Below are positions 25,117 to 32,886 of a stretch of DNA of 36,703 bases, in pieces. Position 1 is the first letter of the stretch. Each line of letters opens with the position of its first letter. Below the pieces are notes generated by a model. It ran no database searches. It was given only the letters and a program-made list of their open reading frames with translations, and had not been told where the DNA came from. Origin of the DNA: an uncultured Eubacteriales bacterium (GTDB taxonomy: Bacteria > Bacillota > Clostridia > Peptostreptococcales > Anaerovoracaceae); NCBI GenBank assembly GCA_902776285.1, contig CACYPK010000020.1:1-36703 (forward strand), in the 5' to 3' direction. Both the position numbers and the translations under genes were made by a program.

Positions 25117-25950
25117 ATGAGTTATCAGGCGGTTTTTAAAAGATACGAAATCAAATATACGGTAACGGCGGCGCAGAAGGAGCGCATCCTTAAGGCCATG
25201 GAGCCTTATATGGAGTCCGACCGTTTCGGCAGGTCGACCGTTCGCAACATCTACTATGATACGGACGATTACGTGCTCGCCAGACATTCCATCGCGAAGC
25301 CGGACTTCAAGGAAAAACTCCGCATAAGAAGCTATTCGAAGGCGGACGCCGGCAGCACGGTGTTTGTGGAGCTGAAGCGCAAGTTCGACGGCGTCGTATA
25401 TAAAAGAAGGCTCGGTCTGCCGGAAGCGGATGCCATGAAGTGGCTGGCGGGTTCGAACGACCCGGCAATGAACACGGGACTCACGGGATCTGCTCAGGTT
25501 GCCGGTGAGATAGAATACTTCAAGGGCATGTACACGGGGCTGAAGCCGGTGCTCTATCTGAGCTACGACCGCGAGGCGTACAGGATGAAAAAAGGAGCCT
25601 CCGCGGCTGACGGCGGGACCGAATTCAGAGTGACCTTCGATAGCAACATACTCTGCAGGGAAGGTGACCTGTCGCTGAGGTCGGAAGCTTACGGCACACC
25701 GATCCTCGAGGACGGAAAGTTCCTGATGGAACTCAAGTGCCCGGGCGCGATCCCCCTTTGGATGACGAAGATCCTCTCGGAGGAGCGTATTTATAAGACG
25801 TCATTCTCAAAGTACGGGACAGCTTACTGCAGATTCATGAGCGAGACGCCGCAGGAGCGCGCTCACGCGATATACGCAGCAGGCCGCGTACAGCAGAATG
25901 TCAGTGTGAACCGGCTTGGCTGGGCAAGCCTGCAGACAACAGGGTTTTAA
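25117..25950 (+). CDS. VTC-domain protein (polyphosphate polymerase domain)
   Basis: This 277-residue protein has the VTC tunnel-fold domain. It begins FKRYEIKYTVTAAQ, with NIYYDTDD, KEKLRIRSYS, FVELKRKFDGVVYKRR and, near the end, FLMELKCPGAIP. The basic Lys/Arg and acidic Glu residues in these strands line the tunnel that binds nucleotide, phosphate and metal in yeast Vtc4. Bacterial homologues are annotated as polyphosphate polymerase domain proteins but few have been tested. It neighbours a DUF4956 membrane protein and a CotH/Cthe_2159-type lipoprotein, a combination common in Clostridia. The start ATG 25117 follows AAAGGAG. The long upstream frame from 25012 is non-coding. Confidence 0.88.
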   Translation: MSYQAVFKRYEIKYTVTAAQKERILKAMEPYMESDRFGRSTVRNIYYDTDDYVLARHSIAKPDFKEKLRIRSYSKADAGSTVFVELKRKFDGVVYKRRLGLPEADAMKWLAGSNDPAMNTGLTGSAQVAGEIEYFKGMYTGLKPVLYLSYDREAYRMKKGASAADGGTEFRVTFDSNILCREGDLSLRSEAYGTPILEDGKFLMELKCPGAIPLWMTKILSEERIYKTSFSKYGTAYCRFMSETPQERAHAIYAAGRVQQNVSVNRLGWASLQTTGF

Positions 25951-26006
25951 AATAACGATTCTTCATAATAATTCCCCATACGATCCTACATGGATAATAT
26001 GAATTG

Positions 26007-26033
26007 GAGCCCCGCATCCGCGCGGCTCTTTTT
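26007..26033 (+). terminator. Terminator after the VTC-domain gene
   Basis: GAGCC and GGCTC form the outer stem, CGC and GCG the inner stem around ATCC, with one C-C mismatch, followed by five T residues. Confidence 0.8.
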
Positions 26034-26131
26034 CTTACTGTCGGGAAAACCTGCCGGATGCAGCTATCCGGTCGGGTCGCCTGTAATCAAAAGATAATTT
26101 CATTCATAAAAAAAGAAAATAGTTTTTTCCA

Positions 26132-26164
26132 CTTTAGTTTCATTTAAGTTAGCGCCGTTATTAT
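26132..26164 (+). promoter_or_regulatory. OmpR-type direct-repeat promoter of the DUF4956 operon
   Basis: CTTTAGTTTCA (26132-26142) and TTTAAGTTAGC (26143-26153) form an 11-bp direct repeat. The -10-like TATTAT (26159-26164) follows after 5 bp, the same distance as at 22171 and 25060. Confidence 0.6.
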
Positions 26165-26312
26165 GCGGGTGTAAACGAAAGAAAGGACCGCAGGGAGAGA
26201 TGGATGCGGCCCGCAAAAGAATCGCCGGCATTCAGAAAAGTCGAGCACTCAGAACAGACGGGCACACAGAATCAACAATAAGAAGAACAAGATAAATATG
26301 GAGGTGGCAGCA

Positions 26313-27005
26313 ATGACAGATTTAATGACTAGCATATATGAATCAACCGCAACAACATCGATAAGCGCGGCGCAGTTCGCGGCTTCATTCGGAGTATCAC
26401 TGCTTCTGGGCGTACTCATCGCCGCGGCGTACATGTACAACACACGCTACACCAAGAGCTTCGCTGTAACGCTCGCGATGCTTCCGGCGATCGTCTGCGT
26501 GATAATCGCGATGGTAAACGGAAGCATAGGCGCGGGCATCGCGGTCGCCGGAACGTTCAGCCTCGTAAGGTTCCGTTCGGTGCCGGGGACGGCCAAGGAG
26601 ATCTGCGCGATATTTCTCGCGATGGCGACGGGACTCGCGACCGGCATGGGTTACCTGGGACTCGCTACGGCGTTCACGGCGGTTCTGGCATTGGTGATCC
26701 TGCTGTCCGGCAAGTTTGACTTCGGCACTAAGAAGAACGCGAACAGGTTCAAAAGCATCAGGATCATGATCCCTGAGGATCTCGACTACACCGGAGTGTT
26801 TGACGACCTCTTCGCGGAGTACACAAGTTCATGCGATCTGGTGAATGTCAAGACGACCAACATGGGCAGCATGTTCAGACTCACATATGATGTGGTGCTG
26901 AAGGACCCTGACAGAGAAAAAGAACTCATCGATAAACTGCGCTGCCGCAACGGTAACCTTGAGATCAATGTTTCGAGACAGGGCACGGTCCCGACGGAAC
27001 TTTAA
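26313..27005 (+). CDS. DUF4956 family membrane protein
   Basis: This 230-residue protein has about four membrane helices in its first 140 residues, including the conserved FSLVRFRSVPGTAKEI between helices. A cytoplasmic C-terminal alpha/beta domain of about 90 residues follows (RIMIPEDLDY, and FRLTYDVVLKD). DUF4956 proteins regularly neighbour VTC-domain proteins and may form a membrane-bound unit with them; the function is unknown. ATG 26313 is chosen over 26298 because GGAGGTGG lies at the right distance before it, whereas nothing precedes 26298. The next gene starts 77 bp downstream. Confidence 0.85.
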   Translation: MTDLMTSIYESTATTSISAAQFAASFGVSLLLGVLIAAAYMYNTRYTKSFAVTLAMLPAIVCVIIAMVNGSIGAGIAVAGTFSLVRFRSVPGTAKEICAIFLAMATGLATGMGYLGLATAFTAVLALVILLSGKFDFGTKKNANRFKSIRIMIPEDLDYTGVFDDLFAEYTSSCDLVNVKTTNMGSMFRLTYDVVLKDPDREKELIDKLRCRNGNLEINVSRQGTVPTEL

Positions 27006-27082
27006 AGCAGACAGTGGCAGACGTGAAAAGAACTGAATGAGCGGCAAGGCAGCGCAAGGGCCTTCCGAAGGAGGATCAGGAA

Positions 27083-28927
27083 ATGGATAAGAATACTTAC
27101 AAGGGCGCGGACATGGACCGCGAATACAAGAACAAGATATATGAAGATGCCGGAGTGAAGAATGGATCTGCCGGCAAGGCAATGGCAGCCGTAGCGGCCC
27201 TGCTGCTCGCGCTGATGCTGACACTTTCATCGTGCGGTAACGCGGAAAGCGCGGGCGCGGCGTCAGACACGGGAAAGGTAGCAGCGACATCGACGACTGC
27301 GGAATATGACGCGGCAAGCAAGGCGGAGATGTTTACGGAACGTGACCTTTCGGCAGACTATGACGAAAGCGAGGCTGAGACAATAACGCTCAGCGGCTCC
27401 TCGGCAAAGACATCCGCGGCAAGCGGAGTCAGCATCGACGGTAGTACTGTCACGATAACGGCAGAAGGCGTCTACGTCGTGAGCGGAACTCTTAACGATG
27501 GGCAGATCATCATTGAAGCGGATGATGCGGCCAAGGTGCAGATCGTACTCGATGGAGCGTCTATCACAAGCAAGACATCGGCGGCCATCTACGTTAAGTC
27601 GGCTGACAAGGTCTTCGTAACGACAGCGGCAGGAACAGAGAACACTCTGGCGAACGGCGGCAGCTTCACGGCTGACGGTGACACAAATGTTGACGGAGCG
27701 GTATTCGCGAAGGATGACATCACGTTCAACGGAAGCGGCAGCCTGACTGTAGACTCGCCGGCGGGTCACGGCATAGTCGGCAAGGACGATGTCAAGATCG
27801 CGGGCGGAACGGTAACTATCAACGCGGCTGAGCACGGTGTCCAGGCCAACGACAGCGTAAGGGTCGCGGAAGCTGACATCACGGTCAACGCTCAGGCCAA
27901 GGACGGTATCCACGTCTCAGATGACGCGGATGAAGAGGAAGGCACTGAATCCGACAGCTTCTTCTACATGGCTGACGGCATCCTTACCATCAGCGCGGGA
28001 GATGACGGTATCCACGCAGACGCGGAAGCTCTTATCGAGGGCGGAGCTATCGATGTGTCGGATTCCTACGAGGGTATAGAAGCACTCAACATAAAAGTAT
28101 CCGGCGGCGATATCAAAGTGGCCGCGACGGATGACGGATTCAACGCGGCGGGCGGAAACGCTTCGAGCGGCAGTCAGACCTTCGGTGAGGGAGACTGGGG
28201 CAGCGCCCGGGGAGGCGGCATGATGAACGACGGAGGCTCCAACGGCAGCATCTCCATCAGCGGCGGAAACATCTACATCACGGCAGGCGGAGACGGAGTC
28301 GATTCGAACGGATCGGTCGAGATCAGCGGCGGATACACCGTAGTATGTGGTCCTTCGCAGGGTGACACATCCGTGCTTGACTACAACAGCACCGCCACGA
28401 TCACAGGCGGGACCTTCATCGGTACAGGCGGAGCCGGAATGGCAGAGAACTTCAGCTCAGCGGAGCAGGGGCTCATCGCGGTCAGCGTAGGTAATCAGTC
28501 AGCGGGAAGCACCGTGACTCTTAAGAACGAGGCAGGCGATGTGATAGCCGAGGTAACTCCTCAGCTCGACTACGCGGTCGTATACATCAGTACTGAAGAT
28601 ATGGCTCAGGGAGAGACTTATACACTGACTGCCGGCAGCTATAGCGAGAGCATAACACTCAGCGACCTCATGTACAGCACGCTCAGCGGCGGCATGGGAG
28701 GAAGCTTCGGCGGAGGTGGTCCCCGAGGGGGAATGAACGCTGACGGCCAGAACGGCGGCATGATGGGCGACCCGGGATATGGAGAAGACATGAACGGCGG
28801 CATGGGCGGCCACGGACAGAGAGGCGGCATGAACGACGAAATGAGCGGCTCGGGCGGAGACTTCAGAGGCGGAGAAACCGACGGAATGACCGGAGCGACT
28901 CAGCTGCCGGGTGACGAAACCGCGTAG
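27083..28927 (+). CDS. Cthe_2159-like carbohydrate-binding lipoprotein
   Basis: This 614-residue predicted surface lipoprotein has an unusually long charged N-region (about 33 residues), a hydrophobic segment, then lipobox LSSC (Cys51). Residues from about 100 to 450 consist of beta-helix rungs with repeated motifs such as GVYVVSGTL, DGIHVSDDAD, DDGIHADAEALIEGG and YEGIEALNIKVSGG. These are typical of the Cthe_2159 family, whose founding member binds polygalacturonate and calcium. The last about 90 residues are Gly/Met/Asp-rich (GGM and GGMGG repeats) and disordered-looking. It is encoded between DUF4956 and a glycosyltransferase and is probably exposed on the cell surface. AAGGAGG lies 8 bp before the ATG. 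Confidence 0.85.
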   Translation: MDKNTYKGADMDREYKNKIYEDAGVKNGSAGKAMAAVAALLLALMLTLSSCGNAESAGAASDTGKVAATSTTAEYDAASKAEMFTERDLSADYDESEAETITLSGSSAKTSAASGVSIDGSTVTITAEGVYVVSGTLNDGQIIIEADDAAKVQIVLDGASITSKTSAAIYVKSADKVFVTTAAGTENTLANGGSFTADGDTNVDGAVFAKDDITFNGSGSLTVDSPAGHGIVGKDDVKIAGGTVTINAAEHGVQANDSVRVAEADITVNAQAKDGIHVSDDADEEEGTESDSFFYMADGILTISAGDDGIHADAEALIEGGAIDVSDSYEGIEALNIKVSGGDIKVAATDDGFNAAGGNASSGSQTFGEGDWGSARGGGMMNDGGSNGSISISGGNIYITAGGDGVDSNGSVEISGGYTVVCGPSQGDTSVLDYNSTATITGGTFIGTGGAGMAENFSSAEQGLIAVSVGNQSAGSTVTLKNEAGDVIAEVTPQLDYAVVYISTEDMAQGETYTLTAGSYSESITLSDLMYSTLSGGMGGSFGGGGPRGGMNADGQNGGMMGDPGYGEDMNGGMGGHGQRGGMNDEMSGSGGDFRGGETDGMTGATQLPGDETA

Positions 28928-28982
28928 ATATAGGGGGCATTTCGAAAAAGGATTGCCTCCTGACAGAAAAGGAGGCGGAACT

Positions 28983-30134
28983 ATGAGACGTAAATATATA
29001 GCGCTTATTCCGGCATTTGAGCCGGACGAAAGGATACTCAGGCTCGCGGATGAGCTCATCAAAAAAGGGTTTGATATATTGGCCGTAGATGACGGCAGCG
29101 GCCCCTCTTACAGGGAACTGTTCAACGATCTTTCACAGAGGGCGATCGTACTTACACACAGCAATAACCTCGGTAAAGGGGCCGCGCTCAAGACCGGCCT
29201 GAGGTTCATAAACAAATACATGGTGTACACGGAGTCGATTCTGACTCCGTCAGGAGCCATGACTGTATCCGGCGGAGATGCGGTGATAGTGACAGTCGAT
29301 GCGGACGGGCAGCACCTGCCGGATGACGTATTAAGAGTAGCGCAGATCTCGGCGGTACGGCGCGACGCGCTCGTTCTGGGCAGCAGGGCGCTCGAAGAGG
29401 AAGTCCCGGTCCGGAGCCGGATCGGCAACACGGTCACCAGACATGTATACAGCGCCGCGACAGGAGTGCAGATACATGACACGCAGACCGGACTCAGAGC
29501 ATTCCACCGCAGTCTGATCCCGAGGCTTCTTGAGATAGAAGGCGACCGCTATGAGTATGAGATCAACATGCTGATGCAGCTCGCCGCGGAGGGCGTACCT
29601 ATAATCGAGGAGCGCATCGAAACGGTATACGAGGACAATAACAGCGGTTCGCATTTCAGAACGGTACGCGACTCGCTGAGAGTCTACAAGGAGATACTGA
29701 AGTTTTCCGCTTCATCGCTTGTGAGTTTCGCTCTTGACTACGGTCTGTACGCACTGCTGCTGGCAGCTACCGGGGCGGCGGGGATCGCGAACGGAACGGT
29801 AATATCCAACATAGGAGCGAGGCTGGTGAGCGCGTCGGCGAATTACACTATAAACAAAAGGATGGTCTTCAAAAGCAGGACAGGCTTCGCGAAATCGGCC
29901 GCGCAGTACTTTACTCTCGCGGCATTGATCCTGGCGGGAAACACTGTAGTGCTGAACACACTTGTCGGGACACTGGGGATCAACAGCCTGATTGCGAAGC
30001 TGCTGACTGAAGCGCTGTTCTTTATGATCAGCTGGACGGTACAGAGATACGTGATCTTCCACTCTGAAGAGGACAGCTGCGAAGAAAGGGCAGACATGCG
30101 CATAAGAGGTGATTATCATGATTCGGAAGCATAA
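28983..30134 (+). CDS. Family 2 glycosyltransferase fused to a GtrA-like domain
   Basis: This 383-residue protein has an N-terminal GT-A fold: ALIPAFEPDERI, VDDGSG, NLGKGAALKTG, the catalytic DxD in TVDADGQH, and HDTQTGLRAF. From about residue 240 a GtrA-type membrane domain with four helices begins (SFALDYGLYALLLAA, then SASANYTINKRMVFKS). Such fusions transfer sugars to polyprenyl phosphate and help flip the product for cell-wall glycosylation. It overlaps the next gene by 17 bp. The start ATG 28983 has AAAAGGAGG just before it. The in-frame extension upstream overlaps the previous gene and is rejected. Confidence 0.9.
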   Translation: MRRKYIALIPAFEPDERILRLADELIKKGFDILAVDDGSGPSYRELFNDLSQRAIVLTHSNNLGKGAALKTGLRFINKYMVYTESILTPSGAMTVSGGDAVIVTVDADGQHLPDDVLRVAQISAVRRDALVLGSRALEEEVPVRSRIGNTVTRHVYSAATGVQIHDTQTGLRAFHRSLIPRLLEIEGDRYEYEINMLMQLAAEGVPIIEERIETVYEDNNSGSHFRTVRDSLRVYKEILKFSASSLVSFALDYGLYALLLAATGAAGIANGTVISNIGARLVSASANYTINKRMVFKSRTGFAKSAAQYFTLAALILAGNTVVLNTLVGTLGINSLIAKLLTEALFFMISWTVQRYVIFHSEEDSCEERADMRIRGDYHDSEA

Positions 30135-31104
30135 GACCCTTACGGCATACTTTCTGGCTCTGGCCATATTCACGACATATGTGATGCTGGATACATTTGT
30201 GATAACAAGAGTGTACGGAAGTGCTGAGGCAACTGACGCGGACCGGATAGAGGTCACGCAGGAAGACAGCGGCCAAGGGGTCGCGGACGCTGACGCTGAT
30301 GCGGATGGCAACTCCCAAAACACCCGGGGCGCTGATGCGGACGACAGCGCTGCAAGCGATCCCGTGATCACCGCGGACAGCTACAGCGATGGAAATATAT
30401 CGGTAACACTGAATGAATATACGGTAAATGATACGGCGGTCCATGTGGCTGAGGTCAGCCTGGTCTCGCCGGAATACCTGAAGACCGCATTCGCGGAGGG
30501 CGCCTATGGCAGAAACGTAACTGAGGCCACGTCCGAGATATCGGACAGTGTCGACGCTATCCTCGCGATAAACGGCGACTTCTACGGAACTCAGGAAAGA
30601 GGCTATGTCATCAGAAACGGTGTGCTGTATAGGAGCGAAGGCTCAGCGGACCGCGAGGATCTGGTGATCTACGATGATGGCAGCTTCGGGATCATCAGCG
30701 AGAGTGAAGTGAGCGCGGAGCAGCTTATCGAAGACGGCGCTGTGCAGACCCTGTCGTTCGGACCGGCGCTCGTTCAGGATGGTGAGCTGACCGTAGACAC
30801 AGACGATGAGGTCGGACGCGCGATGGCCAGCAATCCGCGTACCGCGATCGGAGTAAGAGAAGATGGGACTTATCTGTTCGTGGTATCTGACGGGCGCACC
30901 GAAGAGAGCGAAGGACTGTCGCTGTATGAGCTCGCCGAGTTCATGCAGGAGATGGGCGCTGTCACGGCGTATAACCTCGACGGAGGAGGGTCCTCAACGA
31001 TGGTCTTCAACGGGACGGTAGTCAACGATCCTACCGGCGGACATGCCGGCCACGGAAGCGGAAGCGAAAGGAGTGTGAGCGACATTGTATATATCGGATA
31101 TTGA
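30118..31104 (+). CDS. Phosphodiester glycosidase (NAGPA) family protein
   Basis: This 328-residue protein has an N-terminal membrane anchor (about residues 8-30) and an acidic Asp/Ala linker. The NAGPA domain (PF09992) follows, with landmarks AINGDFYGTQERG, LSFGPALV, RTAIGVREDG, LFVVSDGR and YNLDGGGSSTMVFNG. The family founder uncovers mannose 6-phosphate in animals; bacterial members are linked to exopolysaccharide or wall-glycan processing. The ATG 30118 has AAGAGGT 7 bp upstream and overlaps the glycosyltransferase stop; GTG 30109 is an alternative. It is predicted to act outside the membrane, together with its neighbours. Confidence 0.88.
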   Translation: MIRKHKTLTAYFLALAIFTTYVMLDTFVITRVYGSAEATDADRIEVTQEDSGQGVADADADADGNSQNTRGADADDSAASDPVITADSYSDGNISVTLNEYTVNDTAVHVAEVSLVSPEYLKTAFAEGAYGRNVTEATSEISDSVDAILAINGDFYGTQERGYVIRNGVLYRSEGSADREDLVIYDDGSFGIISESEVSAEQLIEDGAVQTLSFGPALVQDGELTVDTDDEVGRAMASNPRTAIGVREDGTYLFVVSDGRTEESEGLSLYELAEFMQEMGAVTAYNLDGGGSSTMVFNGTVVNDPTGGHAGHGSGSERSVSDIVYIGY

Positions 31105-31549
31105 AAGAACTATAGAAGGGATGGGCGCATCGGTTATTGAACGTCCATCGCAGATACACCTGAAAGCGGGGCTGAAATACCTGATAGGTTCGATACTGAC
31201 TGCCGTAGCGGCTGCTGTATATGAGCTGTTCAGCCATGGCGTTTATTCAAACTACATGATATACGCGTTCATGATCCCTCTTATAGGCGGAGCATTGCCC
31301 GAACTGCTGACTGCGGCGCGGACAGATAAAAAAAGAGCGGCTCATGATACCGCTCAGGGAACAAACCCGCGCCGCGCTTCAGGAGTCCTGCTCGCGGTCA
31401 TAGTTACACTCACAGCCGGCTGCCTGGCAAAAGGAGTACTGGACATATATGGTACCACCAACAGGCTTCTGATCATCTATCCAATTGCCGCAGTCCTGAT
31501 CGCGGTATTGGGATTCATCGCAGGGCGCGCATCATCAGACTCGATATGA
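31085..31549 (+). CDS. Small membrane protein of unknown function
   Basis: This protein of up to 154 residues has about four hydrophobic segments (near residues 30-48, 56-75, 100-120 and 128-147) and a basic loop (TDKKRAAHDT). I do not recognise a family. TTG 31085 is used because AAAGGAG lies 11 bp upstream and gives a 20-bp overlap with the previous gene; ATG 31121 would give 142 residues. It closes the envelope cluster and its 3' end overlaps the convergent Gx-transporter gene by 35 bp. Confidence 0.65.
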   Translation: MYISDIERTIEGMGASVIERPSQIHLKAGLKYLIGSILTAVAAAVYELFSHGVYSNYMIYAFMIPLIGGALPELLTAARTDKKRAAHDTAQGTNPRRASGVLLAVIVTLTAGCLAKGVLDIYGTTNRLLIIYPIAAVLIAVLGFIAGRASSDSI

Positions 31550-32039
31550 TTCCGACCAGGATGCCGGCGGCGATGCCGCTGAACATCAGAACAGGGAAAT
31601 AGAAGAATATGCGCAGGTCCTCTATGAGGGCGGCGGCGACGAGCAGCTGCCCAAGATTGTGAAGGACGCCTGCGGCCATGCTTACACCGGTCACTGAAAA
31701 GAGGCCGGTTTTTTTGAGCAGTATCATTCCGGTCAGGCTGACCAGAGCTCCGGCGAGCGCGTAAAGCATACCGAAGAGACCGTTGAAAAGCAGTCCCGCC
31801 AGAACGACTCTGATGACGCTGACAGCTGCCGCGTCTTTTGCTCCGAATTTATATAGCGCCACGACGGTGACGACGTTCGCGATGCCAAGTTTGATGCCGG
31901 GGATGCCGGGATTGTATGGTATAATGGCTTCGACATACGAAAAGATCAGGGCCAGGGCCGCCATAAGGCCGACTCTCGCGATGAATGAAGCGCTGAGAGG
32001 CTTGTGTGCCGGGGAGGTCTTACGAGGTGACTGAGTCAT
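31515..32039 (-). CDS. Gx transporter family protein (Hpre_diP_synt_I, PF07456)
   Basis: This 174-residue protein has five or six membrane helices. The family core is ALIFSYVEAIIPYNPGIPGIKLGIANVVTV, with a G-I-K-L-G-x-A-N motif, followed by GLLFNGLFGMLYALAGA. It was once annotated as heptaprenyl diphosphate synthase component I but looks like an ECF-type membrane component. It regularly occurs beside NusG-domain-II, FMN-binding and ApbE proteins in anaerobes, suggesting a link with flavin or redox modules. The start ATG 32039 follows GGAAGGAGG and overlaps the NusG_II gene by 20 bp. The 3' end overlaps the convergent membrane-protein gene. Confidence 0.85.
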   Translation of the reverse strand: MTQSPRKTSPAHKPLSASFIARVGLMAALALIFSYVEAIIPYNPGIPGIKLGIANVVTVVALYKFGAKDAAAVSVIRVVLAGLLFNGLFGMLYALAGALVSLTGMILLKKTGLFSVTGVSMAAGVLHNLGQLLVAAALIEDLRIFFYFPVLMFSGIAAGILVGIISSLMMRALR

Positions 32040-32472
32040 AGCCGCCTCCTTCCCCTGATCCGTTTTCAATGCGGACAACAAGCCTGTTAGGCAGGCAAAC
32101 GATGCTCTCGCCCGAACGCGAGATGGCGCCGTGCCTCACGCAGACCTGGTTCTTGCATGAGGCTTCAGTGACGGACACCGTGCCGCCCTTTATCTCTACG
32201 ATATTGTAATAATCGTACTGTGCCGAAGCGGGATCGTCCTGATTCACAGCCGGAGCGTCGACATTGACCTGCTTTGGCGCCGGCACAACAATGACACGGT
32301 CCTCGGCAAGCGGATACTTCGCGTAAAGATCCCCGCCTGACTCGATGATCACCTTAGCTCCGGCCGAAGCTTCGCTCCGCGAAAAAGAGAGCGCAAAAGA
32401 AGCCGCCAGCCCGATCACGACCAGCACTATAAAGAGTATTATGTCCGCTTTTCGAATGTACTGTTTAAGCAC
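32020..32472 (-). CDS. NusG domain II-containing protein
   Basis: This 150-residue protein has an N-terminal membrane anchor (about residues 9-30), then a single NusG_II domain with the typical YNIVEIKGGTVSVTEASC, NQVCVRHGAISRSGESIVCLPNRLVV ending. Three Cys (in EASCKNQVC and IVCLP) are family features. The domain is exposed outside the membrane; its role is unknown, but it almost always sits with Gx transporter and ApbE genes. GTG start with AGAGGT upstream. It is transcribed away from apbE; the GGWCC array lies between the two genes. Confidence 0.88.
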   Translation of the reverse strand: MLKQYIRKADIILFIVLVVIGLAASFALSFSRSEASAGAKVIIESGGDLYAKYPLAEDRVIVVPAPKQVNVDAPAVNQDDPASAQYDYYNIVEIKGGTVSVTEASCKNQVCVRHGAISRSGESIVCLPNRLVVRIENGSGEGGGYDSVTS

Positions 32473-32495
32473 GTAACCTCTGCCTTTACTTGATT

Positions 32496-32785
32496 GGTCC
32501 TAAAATGAGTACTGCGTACAAAATAGGACCACATTTACTGAGAAATGATGGCCTAAAATGGTCCCAAATAGGACAATCTTACGGAAATAGGACCAATTCA
32601 GGCGTGATTTTAAGCTTCAAAATGGTCCTAAATCATAAAGAATTGCGGAAATAGGACCACATTTACTGAGAAATGATGGTTTAAAATGGTCCGAAATAGG
32701 AAAATCTTGCGAAACAGGACCAATCCAGGTGTGATTTCAAGCTCATGATTGGTCCGCAAAATGGGAGTTTTGCTCAAATCGGACC
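32496..32785. repeat. Array of alternating GGTCC/GGACC inverted repeats, locus 2
   Basis: Ten exact GGWCC sites alternate strictly: GGTCC at 32496, 32560, 32624, 32688, 32751 and GGACC at 32526, 32590, 32654, 32717, 32781. GGTCC-to-GGACC distance is 30 bp (once 29) and GGACC-to-GGTCC distance is 34 bp, so the unit is 64 bp, five times. Units 1 and 3, and 2 and 4, resemble each other most, giving a higher-order 128-bp period. Flanking bases co-vary to keep pairing: GGTCCTA with TAGGACC, GGTCCG with CGGACC. The array fills the 414-bp gap between the divergent NusG_II and apbE genes. The rest (32786-32886) is an A/T-rich stretch that probably holds the apbE promoter; no gene is seen. Confidence 0.92.
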
Positions 32786-32886
32786 AACACCGGTCATACA
32801 ACCGGTACCAATCATAAAAAGCAATAAAAGAATCAAAGCTTTTAACAATTATAACATATATATTTACGAGTATTTTTCGAGATCTG

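Larger units (their letters stand above)
25951..26312 (+). other. Intergenic region between the VTC and DUF4956 genes
   Basis: The 362 bp hold a terminator (26007-26033), a perfect 6-bp stem CCGGAT/ATCCGG (26054-26071), an A/T-rich tract, a regulator-box promoter (26132-26164) and a leader of about 140 bp that is purine-rich. No gene is visible. Confidence 0.6.
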
